The notes: generated from the letters alone by a model not told the origin. Positions 25,933 to 34,834 are shown, counted from the first letter of the stretch. The stretch is 64,000 nt of DNA from Kordia algicida (GCF_051013375.1 NZ_CP142125.1), one strand, 5' to 3'. Made by a program: numbers and translations.

Positions 25933-27870
25933 CTATTCTTCTGAATCGCTAGAAGCGTCAGATTTTAAAAACGGTCTTGCTCCGAAAATTCCTTCTAAAT
26001 CATCTTTGAAAATAACTTCTTTTTCTAGAAGTAATTCGGCAAGCTTTGTTAGTTTGTCTTTATTTTGTTCTAATATTTGAATTGCTCGTTGGTATTGGTT
26101 TTCAATAATCTTCGAGATTTCTTCATCAATTGTTTTAGCAGTTTCTTCACTATACGGTTTTGAGAAACCATTGTCGTTTCCGCTAGAATCGTAATACGTA
26201 AGGTTTCCAATTTTATCATTTAAACCATATACGGCTACCATAGCACGTGCTTGTTTGGTTACTTTTTCCAAATCGCTCAACGCACCTGTAGATATTTTAT
26301 CGAAGATAACTTTCTCTGCGGCACGTCCACCCAAAGTAGCACACATTTCGTCTAGCATTTGTTCTGTACGAACCAACATACGTTCTTCTGGTAAGTACCA
26401 AGCTGCTCCAAGTGATTGTCCTCTTGGTACAATGGTAACTTTTACCAACGGTGCGGCATGTTCTACCAACCAACTTACCGTTGCGTGTCCAGCTTCATGA
26501 AACGCTACTGTTTTCTTTTCTTCTGGCGTGATGATTTTATTTTTCTTTTCCAATCCACCAACAATACGATCTACAGCATCTAAGAAATCTTGCTTTTCAA
26601 CAGCTTTCTTTCCTTTTCTTGCCGCGATTAATGCTGCTTCGTTACAAACATTTGCAATATCTGCTCCAGAGAAACCTGGCGTTTGCTTTGATAGGAAATC
26701 TGTGTCTAAATTATCTGCTTTTTTAAGTGGTTTTAAGTGAACTTCGAAGATTTCTTTACGCTCACGAATGTCTGGAAGATCAACATAAATTTGTCTGTCA
26801 AAGCGTCCAGCACGCATTAAAGCTTTGTCTAAGATATCTGCACGGTTTGTTGCTGCCATTACAATAACGTTTGTGTTGGTGCCAAAACCGTCCATTTCTG
26901 TCAGTAATTGGTTTAAGGTATTTTCGCGTTCGTCGTTAGAACCTGTAAAATTGTTTTTTCCACGAGCACGACCGATAGCATCAATTTCATCAATAAAAAT
27001 GATTGCAGGCGATTTTTCTTTGGCTTGTTTGAATAAGTCACGAACTCTGGAAGCTCCAACTCCTACAAACATTTCTACGAAATCTGAACCTGAAAGCGAG
27101 AAGAACGGTACTTTTGCTTCTCCTGCTACGGCTTTTGCAAGTAATGTTTTACCAGTTCCTGGTTGTCCTACTAATAGTGCTCCTTTTGGAATTTTTCCTC
27201 CTAAAGAGGTATATTTTTCAGGGTTTTTCAGGAAATCCACAATTTCTTGAACTTCTTCTTTTGCACCTTCTAATCCGGCAACATCTTTAAATGTTACTTT
27301 GATATCCGTTTTTTCATCAAAGAGTTTAGCTTTCGATTTCCCAATATTGAAAATTTGTCCGCCTCCGCCACCAGCGCCTCCGCCAGACATTCTACGCATG
27401 ATGAAAATCCAAACTGCAATAATTAAAACGAACGGTAAGATGCTGAAAATAAAGTTGGAAACGGTGTTGTTTTGTTGATCGGGAGCGATTTCAAAATCAA
27501 GATTTTTTTCTTCCTTTACTTCATTTAGATATTCTTCAAAATTCTCAAGATTTAAGTATTTAATAGTAAAATCAGGCGTATCTCCCATTAAAAAGAGATT
27601 TCCTTTTTTGTTTACCAATTCTTTATATGCGTCTTTGGAAGCTGCACCTTCTTTTAGATATACTTCTGCAAAACCTGCATTGGTAAATACTTTAATTTTT
27701 TGAATATCATTGTTTGGTACTAATTCCTTGAATTTAGAAAAAGTAACTTTATCGTCTCCTCCTGAGCCATTAGAGAATACTAAAAAAAGGAGAAAAACTC
27801 CGATCAAACCATAAATCCAATATGCATTGAATTTAGGTTTTTTTGTCATGTTATTGTTGTCTTTTGCCAT
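25933..27870 (-). CDS. ftsH: ATP-dependent zinc metalloprotease FtsH
   Basis: 645 residues. Two membrane helices (about 16-36 and 137-158) flank the periplasmic FtsH-ext domain. A Gly-rich stretch (GGGAGGGGG) precedes the AAA+ ATPase, which has Walker A GQPGTGKTLL, Walker B IIFIDEIDAIG and the pore motif FVEMFVGVGA. The C-terminal M41 protease has zinc motif HEAGH and a distal Asp near LSDLEKVTKQA. It degrades misfolded membrane proteins and regulators. A second Met (MTKK, residue 8) is a possible alternative start. It follows rsfS by 18 bases. Confidence 0.97.
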   Translation of the reverse strand: MAKDNNNMTKKPKFNAYWIYGLIGVFLLFLVFSNGSGGDDKVTFSKFKELVPNNDIQKIKVFTNAGFAEVYLKEGAASKDAYKELVNKKGNLFLMGDTPDFTIKYLNLENFEEYLNEVKEEKNLDFEIAPDQQNNTVSNFIFSILPFVLIIAVWIFIMRRMSGGGAGGGGGQIFNIGKSKAKLFDEKTDIKVTFKDVAGLEGAKEEVQEIVDFLKNPEKYTSLGGKIPKGALLVGQPGTGKTLLAKAVAGEAKVPFFSLSGSDFVEMFVGVGASRVRDLFKQAKEKSPAIIFIDEIDAIGRARGKNNFTGSNDERENTLNQLLTEMDGFGTNTNVIVMAATNRADILDKALMRAGRFDRQIYVDLPDIRERKEIFEVHLKPLKKADNLDTDFLSKQTPGFSGADIANVCNEAALIAARKGKKAVEKQDFLDAVDRIVGGLEKKNKIITPEEKKTVAFHEAGHATVSWLVEHAAPLVKVTIVPRGQSLGAAWYLPEERMLVRTEQMLDEMCATLGGRAAEKVIFDKISTGALSDLEKVTKQARAMVAVYGLNDKIGNLTYYDSSGNDNGFSKPYSEETAKTIDEEISKIIENQYQRAIQILEQNKDKLTKLAELLLEKEVIFKDDLEGIFGARPFLKSDASSDSEE

Positions 27871-27888
27871 TAAATCAAAATGTAATTT

Positions 27889-28260
27889 TTAATAATTTGC
27901 TTGAATAGAAGTTACTTTAGCATCTCCCCAAAGTCCTTCTATGTCATAAAACTCACGGATGTGTTTTTGGAATACATGCACTACTACATTAACGTAATCC
28001 ATTAATACCCATTCGGCATTTTCAGCTCCTTCAATGTGCCATGGTTTGTCTTTTAATTCTTTACTAACCATTTTTTGTACTGAACCTACAATGGCATTTA
28101 CTTGCGTATTTGAAGTACCATTGCATATTATAAAGTAGTCACAAACTGTATTGTCAATTTCGCGTAAGTCTAAGATGGTGATATCATTTCCTTTTACTTC
28201 TTCTATCCCTTTTATGATTCCCGTGATCAATTGATCCGTACTAACCTTAGTTTTTGTCAT
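27889..28260 (-). CDS. rsfS: Ribosomal silencing factor RsfS
   Basis: 123 residues, usual length for the RsfS/Iojap family. It binds ribosomal protein L14 and blocks joining of the subunits in starved cells. The signature reads VCDYFIICNGTSNTQVNAIVG and then WHIEGAENAEWVLMDYVNVVVHVF. The C-terminal Glu/Tyr region (EFYDIEGLWGDA) is conserved. It is the first gene before ftsH and has a clear promoter at 28281. The ATG at 28260 is the natural start. Confidence 0.95.
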   Translation of the reverse strand: MTKTKVSTDQLITGIIKGIEEVKGNDITILDLREIDNTVCDYFIICNGTSNTQVNAIVGSVQKMVSKELKDKPWHIEGAENAEWVLMDYVNVVVHVFQKHIREFYDIEGLWGDAKVTSIQANY

Positions 28261-28280
28261 TCAATTAATTATATTTTATA

Positions 28281-28288
28281 CAAAAGTA
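28281..28288 (-). promoter_or_regulatory. Promoter -7 element of rsfS-ftsH
   Basis: TACTTTTG on the minus strand matches TAnnTTTG exactly; TTA sits 20 bases upstream as a one-mismatch -33 box. The predicted start is about 14-15 bases before the rsfS ATG. Confidence 0.7.
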
Positions 28289-28353
28289 TTACTTTTAAAT
28301 GTTATTTGTAACTCCTTTATCATAAGAATATCTAAAGATTTTTTAAATATACG

Positions 28354-29085
28354 ATGAAAATAATCAAACTTGATGCCATTGACTCCACAAATACCTTTTT
28401 AAGACAGTTAAGTTGGGAACAAAAACTGGATGATTTTACAATTGTCATCGCTGCCTCTCAAACCGCAGGGAAAGGTCAGATGGGAACTGTTTGGGATTCT
28501 GAAAAAGGCAAAAACCTTACGTTTAGTGTGTTTAAAAAGATTTCTTGTCTAGAGAATGATGAAGGATTTTATATCAGTATCGCTACTTCTTTGGCGATTT
28601 ATAACGCGTTGAAACATTTTCAAATTCCGAAATTGACGATCAAATGGCCAAACGACATTTTGTCAGAGAATCAAAAAATATGTGGAATCTTGATTGAAAA
28701 TGTCATACAAAATAGCAAAATGACAGCAGCTATTATTGGAATTGGCTTAAATGTCAATCAAACAAATTTTGAAGCACTACCAAATGCAACTTCTTTAAAA
28801 CAGCGTACAGGAATTCATTTTGATTTGGATGAAGTGATGTTTCAGATTGCAGGACAGTTAAAAAAATATTCTGAATTGATTACTGCGCGTTCTTTTGAAA
28901 TATTGAAAATGGAATATGAATCGTTATTATTCCGAAAAGATAAACCTTCAACTTTTAAAGATAAAACAGGTAATATGTTTATGGGATTTATTCAAGGTGT
29001 AGCTGATGATGGAAAGTTGAATGTATTATTGGAAGATGAAATTATGGCTGAGTTTGATTTGAAAGAGATTAAGTTGTTGTATTGA
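28354..29085 (+). CDS. birA: Biotin--[acetyl-CoA-carboxylase] ligase
   Basis: 243 residues, the short form without the N-terminal DNA-binding domain of E. coli BirA, so it should not repress biotin genes. It attaches biotin via biotinyl-5'-AMP. Motifs are DSTNTFLRQL, the biotinyl-AMP loop GKGQMGTVWDSE (GRGRxGR-like), LTIKWPNDIL and GIGLNVNQT. The small C-terminal SH3-like domain is at about 195-243. It is divergent from rsfS. The stop codon is followed without a gap by a 255-bp tandem repeat. Confidence 0.93.
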   Translation: MKIIKLDAIDSTNTFLRQLSWEQKLDDFTIVIAASQTAGKGQMGTVWDSEKGKNLTFSVFKKISCLENDEGFYISIATSLAIYNALKHFQIPKLTIKWPNDILSENQKICGILIENVIQNSKMTAAIIGIGLNVNQTNFEALPNATSLKQRTGIHFDLDEVMFQIAGQLKKYSELITARSFEILKMEYESLLFRKDKPSTFKDKTGNMFMGFIQGVADDGKLNVLLEDEIMAEFDLKEIKLLY

Positions 29086-29340
29086 TTTGGATCGCTTCGC
29101 TTTTGGATCGCTTCGCTTTTGGATCGCTTCGCTTTTGGATCGCTTCGCTTTTGGATCGCTTCGCTTTTGGATCGCTTCGCTTTTGGATCGCTTCGCTTTT
29201 GGATCGCTTCGCTTTTGGATCGCTTCGCTTTTGGATCGCTTCGCTTTTGGATCGCTTCGCTTTTGGATCGCTTCGCTTTTGGATCGCTTCGCTTTTGGAT
29301 CGCTTCGCTTTTGGATCGCTTCGCTTTTGGATCGCTTCGC
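29086..29340. repeat. Tandem array of 16 units of 16 bp
   Basis: The unit TTTTGGATCGCTTCGC repeats 16 times (15 + 15 x 16 bp; the first copy lacks one T) with no sequence variation. It begins at the first base after the birA stop and ends 25 bases before a terminator. No unit contains a stop in any frame, so long spurious reading frames appear on both strands (translating as SKSEAIQKRSDPKAKR or FAFGSLRFWIASLLDR). The unit is a member of the interspersed cgcttcgc family that follows several other stop codons. Confidence 0.97.
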
Positions 29341-29364
29341 TGATTTTCCTAAAATACTTAAAAC

Positions 29365-29400
29365 AAAAAAGCTGAACAAAGATCACTTTATTCAGCTTTT
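29365..29400. terminator. Bidirectional terminator between birA and the SRPBCC gene
   Basis: 10-bp stem AAAAGCTGAA / TTCAGCTTTT (29367-29376, 29391-29400) with A-rich and T-rich flanks on both sides. It serves the convergent genes birA (+) and 29421 (-). Confidence 0.85.
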
Positions 29401-29420
29401 AAAAAAATATTTATTTTAAA

Positions 29421-29813
29421 TTATAACTTACTCATATTTTCAGCGAGCGTATTTACAAATTTACCAATAGGACCTTTTATCATCATTGCCATCATGGGAT
29501 TAAAATCGCCTTCAAAAAGCAATTGTGCTTCACTTTTACCTTCTTCTAATTCCTGAATGTCTCCAGTAAGTGTAAATGGTAATTTGTCGGAAGCAGCACC
29601 CAAAACAACTTTGTTTGGTGGTGTACTTTCTTTGAGTTTCAATACGATTTCTGGCATTCCTTTTAGTGCAAAAAGAAATTTTCCTTCTGCCAATACTTCA
29701 AATTTACTGATGCTTTCAGGCATTAGTTTTTCAAAATTTTCAACATTCGTCAAAAAATCGTAAAGTTCTTGAGGAGATTTATTTACGGTGACTTTTGGGC
29801 TTTCTATGTTCAT
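29421..29813 (-). CDS. SRPBCC-family (START-like) protein
   Basis: 130 residues forming one helix-grip domain. It has SPQELYDFLTNVENFEKLMPE at the start, beta strands through FALKGMPEIVLKLKEST, and a long C-terminal helix (MMIKGPIGKFVNTLAENM). The fold binds hydrophobic ligands in a central cavity; the ligand is unknown. It lies 22 bases after pyrE, so it is probably co-transcribed with it, although no pyrimidine role is known for this family. Confidence 0.82.
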   Translation of the reverse strand: MNIESPKVTVNKSPQELYDFLTNVENFEKLMPESISKFEVLAEGKFLFALKGMPEIVLKLKESTPPNKVVLGAASDKLPFTLTGDIQELEEGKSEAQLLFEGDFNPMMAMMIKGPIGKFVNTLAENMSKL

Positions 29814-29835
29814 ATTATTATTTTTCGATATCTAA

Positions 29836-30480
29836 TCAATTAGCATTCCAATTTGCAGGATCTTTTCGCCAATTTTCTAAAGTTTCTAGTTCTGATGATG
29901 TGATGTAATTGGTATCTAAAGCTTGTTCTAAGAGATTTTCATAATTGCTTAAAGTATGTAAATTTACCTTAGCCGTTTCAAAATTTTCTTTAGCAATATC
30001 AAAATTATAAGAAAAAATAGCAACCATTCCTTTTACATTTACTTCGGCGGCGTCTAGTGCTTTTACAGCGTTTAAACTACTTTTTCCTGTACTAATCAAA
30101 TCTTCAACAACGACCACATTTTGTCCTTTTTGAATAAATCCTTCAATTTGATTTTGTCTTCCATGTTTTTTTGCTTCTGGTCGTACATACACAAAAGGAA
30201 CGCTTAAATATTCGGCTACAAGAATCCCAATTCCAATAGCGCCAGTAGCAACACCTGCAATTACATCAGGTTTTCCATACTCTTTTTCAATATGCTTGGC
30301 AAATTGTTCTCTAAGATAATTACGTATCGGTGGAAATGATAGCGTAATTCGGTTGTCGCAATATATTGGCGATTTCCAACCAGAAGCCCAAGTAAAAGGT
30401 TCTTGCGGTTGTAATTTAATTGCGTTAATTTGCAACAACAATTCGGCAGTCTTTTTAGCTGTATTTTTATCAAAAATCAT
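29836..30480 (-). CDS. pyrE: Orotate phosphoribosyltransferase
   Basis: 214 residues from ATG 30480 (MIFDKNTAKKTAELLL). It makes orotidine-5'-phosphate from orotate and PRPP. The PRPP loop is VVVVEDLISTGKSSLNAV, and the active-site loop contains RPEAKKHGRQNQIEG. A longer in-frame extension to 30633 covers the divergent NUDIX gene, has no homology to the family and lies upstream of the -7 box, so it is rejected. The promoter box ends 2 bases before the ATG, which predicts a leaderless or nearly leaderless message. Confidence 0.95.
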   Translation of the reverse strand: MIFDKNTAKKTAELLLQINAIKLQPQEPFTWASGWKSPIYCDNRITLSFPPIRNYLREQFAKHIEKEYGKPDVIAGVATGAIGIGILVAEYLSVPFVYVRPEAKKHGRQNQIEGFIQKGQNVVVVEDLISTGKSSLNAVKALDAAEVNVKGMVAIFSYNFDIAKENFETAKVNLHTLSNYENLLEQALDTNYITSSELETLENWRKDPANWNAN

Positions 30481-30482
30481 AA

Positions 30483-30491
30483 TGCAAATGT
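30483..30491 (-). promoter_or_regulatory. Promoter -7 element of pyrE, abutting the start codon
   Basis: TACATTTGC on the minus strand is a perfect TAnnTTTGC box whose last base is 2 bases upstream of the pyrE ATG (30480). Transcription would start at or beside the A of the ATG. The box overlaps the start of the divergent NUDIX gene. Confidence 0.65.
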
Positions 30492-31069
30492 ATAAAGTTT
30501 TTATCAATGAAAAGCTCATAATTTTATCAAATGAAGTTGAAAAGAGTGAAATTTCCGACACATATCTGTTGAAAGATGTTGATTTTGAGTGGCTTATAGG
30601 GAAAATGGCTTCTGGAAAAATCGACAAAGCCATACTTTATCACGATAACGGAGAAGAATTATTACCATTATTGTACAAAAAGCTTCCTGTGGTAGAAGCT
30701 GCGGGCGGTTTGGTGAAAAATACAAAAGGAGAAGTCTTGTTTATCTTTAGAAACGGAAAGTGGGATTTGCCCAAAGGAAAAACCGAAAAAGGTGAAAATA
30801 TAGAGCAAACCGCCGTTAGAGAAGTGGAAGAAGAAACTGGCGTAAACGGATTGAAAATCACAGACTTTTTACTACAAACGTATCACGTTTTTAAACGAAA
30901 TGGCGAATACCGATTGAAGCTAACTTATTGGTATGCTATGGAAACTGCCTATGAAGGTGAATTTTTTCCACAAGAAGACGAAGGCATTATGGAAGTAGCT
31001 TGGAAAAACGAAGCGGAAACGCAGCAAGCGCTCTTAAATTCGTATGAGAATATAAAGTTGTTGTTTTAA
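30488..31069 (+). CDS. NUDIX hydrolase
   Basis: 193 residues from ATG 30488 (MYKVFINEKL); ATG 30482 would add two residues. The NUDIX box is complete (GKTEKGENIEQTAVREVEEETG), so it should hydrolyse a nucleoside-diphosphate-linked substrate with Mg2+. The N-terminal 65 residues form a separate small domain (FINEKLIILSNEVEKSEIS). The gene starts only 7 bases from the divergent pyrE start codon, so each gene's upstream control region lies inside the other's coding sequence. Candidate -7: TATTTTTA on the plus strand near 30461 (one mismatch). Substrate unknown. Confidence 0.9.
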   Translation: MYKVFINEKLIILSNEVEKSEISDTYLLKDVDFEWLIGKMASGKIDKAILYHDNGEELLPLLYKKLPVVEAAGGLVKNTKGEVLFIFRNGKWDLPKGKTEKGENIEQTAVREVEEETGVNGLKITDFLLQTYHVFKRNGEYRLKLTYWYAMETAYEGEFFPQEDEGIMEVAWKNEAETQQALLNSYENIKLLF

Positions 31070-31272
31070 TGCGGATTGTTAGAACGCTACGCTTTTAGAA
31101 TATTAGACGCGCTGACGCTTTTGGACTTCTTCTTGAGAAAGTTTCATATTCAAATAATACGATTTTTTTAGAAATATCCTGACTCTATCATCTTGATTCA
31201 TTTTAATAAAAAACACTTTCAGGAGCTTAGACAATTTAGATTTTTAGACTTTTAGACTTTTTTATTTTTGAT
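31070..31272. repeat. Repeats between convergent NUDIX and M14 genes
   Basis: Directly after the NUDIX stop (31070-31125) come units of the cgcttcgc/TTTTAGA family (AACGCTACGCTTTTAGAA, GACGCGCTGACGCTTTTGG). At about 31235-31262 TTTTAGAC is tandemly repeated. At 31270-31293 GATCTAAC is present three times in tandem, running across the M14 stop codon. Confidence 0.7.
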
Positions 31273-33036
31273 CTAACGATCTAACGATCTAACAATCCTA
31301 AAAATAGGATACCGCAAATGTGCCTTTTCGTAATGATGTGATTTTTTGTAAATCCAACGTAATTGTTGCGAAGCACTTTTGGCAAACATATCATCGGAAG
31401 CTTTCTTTGCTTCAAATTCTTGTTGCCATTGCGGATTGTTTGCTAATAATTCTTTGGCTTCATCTTCAAAAACATACGCAGAAAATCCTTCTTTTTGCTG
31501 TAAAATAGTGTCGAAGAAATTCCAGTTAAAAAAGGAATCTACAGCTTCGGGTTCGAGTGTTTCTAACAAATAACGAAATGCAGGTTGATTGGTTTTAACT
31601 ATAAAATCACCTTTGTTAAAGCTAATTTTTTGCAGAGTTTTAGAAACTTCAGTATTGTAATGTGTATAATGTCCTTCAAACGGATTTGGATAGGTTTTAA
31701 AATCTTTAATATGATAAGTTTCTACATCAATAATTGTGTCGTTTTCAATCGTATTCAACACAACATTATTCAATGTTAACAAGTCTATGACATTGTGCCA
31801 ACCTTGCGGAATTACGTATGCTTTTGGTACCGTAACTTCTTTTTTTATTTTAAAATAATTGTAATATGGAACTTCTTTGGTAAATGGTTTGGTGTCATCA
31901 TATTTTAAGCGTTTTTGTCCTGTCAAATCACTTTTCACAAAAGTACCTTCATAACCTTTAAAATTTAATGTAGTTTCTTGACTTCTATCCAATTCCCATT
32001 GAACAGGATAAGTCTCAGTATTTACAAAGGATTCATGTGTTTTTTTACGAATCGATTTGATGTTTTGATGATGTTTCGTTTCAATATTTTCAATTAGTGC
32101 TTCCATCAAAGCATATGTTCCTTCCACGCGCTGTTTGTAAGGTTTTAGCATGTGTGTTTCTACCATTAAACCAAGTGTGTTAAATAAGGTTGTGTATCCT
32201 GTAGAATATCTTGGCGAATCCATAAATTGCGAAAATCCTGATTCTGGCGTACGCCCAAAAACATTTACATACGGCGTAATGTCCCAACTATTTTTTTGCA
32301 ATGTCGCTTCCAAATCGGGCATCATGGTTTTATGTAAAAATTCGCCTGCTTCATGACCTAATTTGTTGTGCTGTGTAAATAAATGTGTCAAAGTATATTG
32401 ATAATCGGCACCATTACTCACATGATTGTCTACAAAAACATCGGGTTGTACTTTGTGGAAAATTTGTGCAAAAGCTTTGGCATTTCGTGTATCAGATTTG
32501 ATAAAATCACGATTCAAATCATAATTTTTAGCGTTTCCGCGAAAACCATATGCTTCTGGACCATTTTGATTGGCTCTTGTGCCAAAATTACGATTCAAAC
32601 TTCCTCCAACATTATACACAGGAATCGCAGAAATTACTATATTTTTTGGTGCTTTTTTGGTGCCGTTTGCCAAATCTCTCAAAAGCATCATGGTTGCGTC
32701 AATTCCATCACTTTCTCCAGGATGAATTCCGTTGTTGACTAATAAAATAGTTTTTTCTTTGCGAATGTTCTCAAAATCAAAATTCCCGCTAGGATTATAT
32801 GTCACTAGGTGTAAAGGTTTGCCCGAATCTGTAAGCCCAATGGATTCTAGATGAATTTCTGAGTAGCTTTCTGCTAAGTTCTCGTAATACTGAATAACTT
32901 CTGGATAGGTTGGTGTTTGTGTTCCACCAGATTTTTCAAATATTGTTGTAAAATCGTGAGTTATTGTTGTTTTTTCTTTTTCAGCATCACAAGCAAAAAA
33001 GATAGAAATACAAAGAAGAAAAACTACTTTTTTCAT
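31273..33036 (-). CDS. M14-family zinc carboxypeptidase-like lipoprotein
   Basis: 587 residues from ATG 33036. The lipoprotein signal MKKVVFLLCISIFFAC gives a lipidated Cys16. The M14 zinc site appears as NNGIHPGESDG (His and Glu ligands) and FVDNHVSNGADYQ (His); a catalytic Glu candidate is in LMVETHMLKPY. The C-terminal third is a family-specific beta region. It probably trims peptides outside the cytoplasm. The longer start at 33069 is upstream of the -7 box. The last residues (VRSLDR) are encoded by an 8-bp tandem repeat that also supplies the stop codon. Confidence 0.88.
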   Translation of the reverse strand: MKKVVFLLCISIFFACDAEKEKTTITHDFTTIFEKSGGTQTPTYPEVIQYYENLAESYSEIHLESIGLTDSGKPLHLVTYNPSGNFDFENIRKEKTILLVNNGIHPGESDGIDATMMLLRDLANGTKKAPKNIVISAIPVYNVGGSLNRNFGTRANQNGPEAYGFRGNAKNYDLNRDFIKSDTRNAKAFAQIFHKVQPDVFVDNHVSNGADYQYTLTHLFTQHNKLGHEAGEFLHKTMMPDLEATLQKNSWDITPYVNVFGRTPESGFSQFMDSPRYSTGYTTLFNTLGLMVETHMLKPYKQRVEGTYALMEALIENIETKHHQNIKSIRKKTHESFVNTETYPVQWELDRSQETTLNFKGYEGTFVKSDLTGQKRLKYDDTKPFTKEVPYYNYFKIKKEVTVPKAYVIPQGWHNVIDLLTLNNVVLNTIENDTIIDVETYHIKDFKTYPNPFEGHYTHYNTEVSKTLQKISFNKGDFIVKTNQPAFRYLLETLEPEAVDSFFNWNFFDTILQQKEGFSAYVFEDEAKELLANNPQWQQEFEAKKASDDMFAKSASQQLRWIYKKSHHYEKAHLRYPIFRIVRSLDR

Positions 33037-33056
33037 AAGAATTGGTTTTGGCTCAT

Positions 33057-33064
33057 CAAACATA
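33057..33064 (-). promoter_or_regulatory. Promoter -7 element of the M14 peptidase gene
   Basis: TATGTTTG on the minus strand matches TAnnTTTG exactly. Transcription would begin near 33051, which supports ATG 33036 as the start. Confidence 0.6.
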
Positions 33065-33155
33065 AACAAAAAAATAAAAACGTTGCTTTTTTAAAAGAAG
33101 ATATAAAACAAAGGTTAAGATATTTTTATAGTTGCAGTCAATACATCGAAAAAAC

Positions 33156-33186
33156 TTGTCAGTAGAAATAATAGCTGTATTTTTGC
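33156..33186 (+). promoter_or_regulatory. Complete primary-sigma promoter of the SulP gene
   Basis: TTG (33156-33158), a 19-base spacer, then TATTTTTGC (33178-33186): a full Bacteroidetes promoter with both elements exact. The predicted start is near 33192, about 32 bases before the ATG. Confidence 0.82.
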
Positions 33187-33223
33187 CGCTTCTTATTTTC
33201 AAGAAATACAAGAGCAAAGAATT

Positions 33224-34834
33224 ATGACTGAGTTTATTAGAAAGCGAGCGGCGAATGCCAAAAATGATATTTTAAGTGGATTAACGGTAGCGTTGGCATT
33301 GGTGCCAGAAGCTGTTGCCTTTGCCTTTGTGGCAGGTGTTCCACCAATGGTAGGTTTGTATGGAGCTTTTATGATGGGATTGATTACCGCAATTTTTGGA
33401 GGACGACCAGGAATGATTTCGGGAGCAACAGGCGCCATGGCAGTTGTAATGGTCGCTTTGGTAGCCAAAGGAAACGAATTAGGATTGGAAACAGGTATTG
33501 AAGAACAAGGTTTAATGTTCTTATTTATAACACTTTTAATGGTTGGTGTGATTCAAATGCTGGCAGGTGTTTTTAAACTTGGAAAATTCGTCCGATTGAT
33601 TCCACATCCTGTAATGATGGGATTTGTAAACGGCTTGGCAATTGTGATTTTTATGTCGCAACTACAATTGTTTAAATCTGGAAGTGGTGATAATAAAGTT
33701 TGGTTAGAAGGTTCTCCTTTGTGGATTATGCTTGGTTTGGTAGGATTGACAATGTTGATTATGTGGGGATTGCCAAAATTAACGAAGAAATTGCCAGAAG
33801 CATTAATTGCGATTATTGTAGTGTCTGCGATTGTAATTTTAGGGAATTTTGAAGATGTTGCTACGGTAAAATCATTTATTGTTGAAGGAAGTGAAGGAAG
33901 AGCTTCTGGACTAAAAGGAGGTTTGCCAACATTTCAAACAGCCATATTTTCTGCCGAATTGTGGAGCATAAAAAATCTGCTAATCATGGCGCCATATGCG
34001 TTTATTTTAGCAGCAATTGGATTGATAGAGTCGTTGATGACTTTAAATTTAGTAGATGAACTTACCGAAACTCGTGGAAATGGAAACCGCGAATGTTTGG
34101 CGCAAGGTGGTGCAAATATTGTAAACGGACTTTTTGGTGGAATGGGCGGTTGTGCCATGATCGGACAATCGATTATTAATATAAAAGGTGGTGGACGCGG
34201 AAGATTGTCTGGAGTTGTTGCCGCTTTAGCATTGTTATGTTTTATACTTTTTGCTTCAGGATTAATAGAACAAGTACCAATTGCCGCTTTAGTTGGTGTG
34301 ATGTTTATGGTAGTGATTGGAACATTTGCGTGGAGTAGTTTTAGAATCTTACATAAAATTCCTGTGAGTGACGCTGTTGTTTTAATTGCTGTTTCGTTAA
34401 TTACCGTTTGGAAAGATTTGGCGGTTGCAGTAATTGCAGGAGTTATCATTTCGGCGTTGGTGTTTTCTTGGGAGAATGCAAAGCGCATTCGTGCACGCAA
34501 AAAAGTATTGGAAGATGGAACAAAAGTGTATGAAATTTTTGGACCATTATTCTTTGGAAGCATTCAAGCGTTTAATAATAAATTTGATGTGAAAAATGAT
34601 CCTGATATGGTGGTGATTGATTTTATGGAATCGCGTGTGTCAGATTATTCGGCATTAGAAGCTATTTTCAATCTCATCAAAAAATACGAAGCCGCTGGAA
34701 AACAATTGCGCGTAAAGCACTTGAGTGAAGATTGTAAAGCATTGATGGTCAAAGCGTCTCCAAAACTCGCCAATGTCATTGAAGATGCAATTGATGATCC
34801 TAGGTATTACGTAATGATGGATTTGCAAAAATAA
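33224..34834 (+). CDS. SulP-family inorganic anion transporter with STAS domain
   Basis: 536 residues. The N-terminal membrane domain (about 12-420, 12-14 helices) has the SulP hallmarks DILSGLTVALALVPEAVAFAFVAG near the start and GGMGGCAMIGQSIINIKGGGR in the middle. The cytoplasmic STAS domain is at about 435-536 (FEIFGPLFFGSIQAF, MVVIDFMESRVSDYSALEAI). It imports an anion such as sulfate or bicarbonate; the sequence does not decide which. No sulfate-assimilation or carbonic anhydrase gene is adjacent. Two kinase genes follow on the same strand after 83 bases. Confidence 0.92.
   Translation: MTEFIRKRAANAKNDILSGLTVALALVPEAVAFAFVAGVPPMVGLYGAFMMGLITAIFGGRPGMISGATGAMAVVMVALVAKGNELGLETGIEEQGLMFLFITLLMVGVIQMLAGVFKLGKFVRLIPHPVMMGFVNGLAIVIFMSQLQLFKSGSGDNKVWLEGSPLWIMLGLVGLTMLIMWGLPKLTKKLPEALIAIIVVSAIVILGNFEDVATVKSFIVEGSEGRASGLKGGLPTFQTAIFSAELWSIKNLLIMAPYAFILAAIGLIESLMTLNLVDELTETRGNGNRECLAQGGANIVNGLFGGMGGCAMIGQSIINIKGGGRGRLSGVVAALALLCFILFASGLIEQVPIAALVGVMFMVVIGTFAWSSFRILHKIPVSDAVVLIAVSLITVWKDLAVAVIAGVIISALVFSWENAKRIRARKKVLEDGTKVYEIFGPLFFGSIQAFNNKFDVKNDPDMVVIDFMESRVSDYSALEAIFNLIKKYEAAGKQLRVKHLSEDCKALMVKASPKLANVIEDAIDDPRYYVMMDLQK

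Noticed and set aside
29086..29340. CRISPR array
   Set aside because: The units are directly adjacent with no spacers and no Cas genes; the same holds for the 7-bp and 14-bp arrays.
29026..29419. Long open frames on both strands through the 16-bp array (translating as SKSEAIQKRSDPKAKR or FAFGSLRFWIASLLDR repeats)
   Set aside because: They exist only because the repeat unit has no stop codon in any frame; they have no start signal, no homology and overlap birA or its terminator.
30481..30633. N-terminal extension of pyrE to 30633, and of the NUDIX gene back to 30353
   Set aside because: Each extension runs antisense through the other gene, has no family similarity and passes upstream of the promoter.
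31273..31290. Functional C-terminal motif VRSLDR of the M14 peptidase
   Set aside because: It is encoded by an 8-bp tandem repeat that continues past the stop, so it is better explained as repeat sequence.
33037..33069. M14 peptidase start at 33069
   Set aside because: It is upstream of the -7 box and would bury the lipoprotein signal peptide behind 11 residues.
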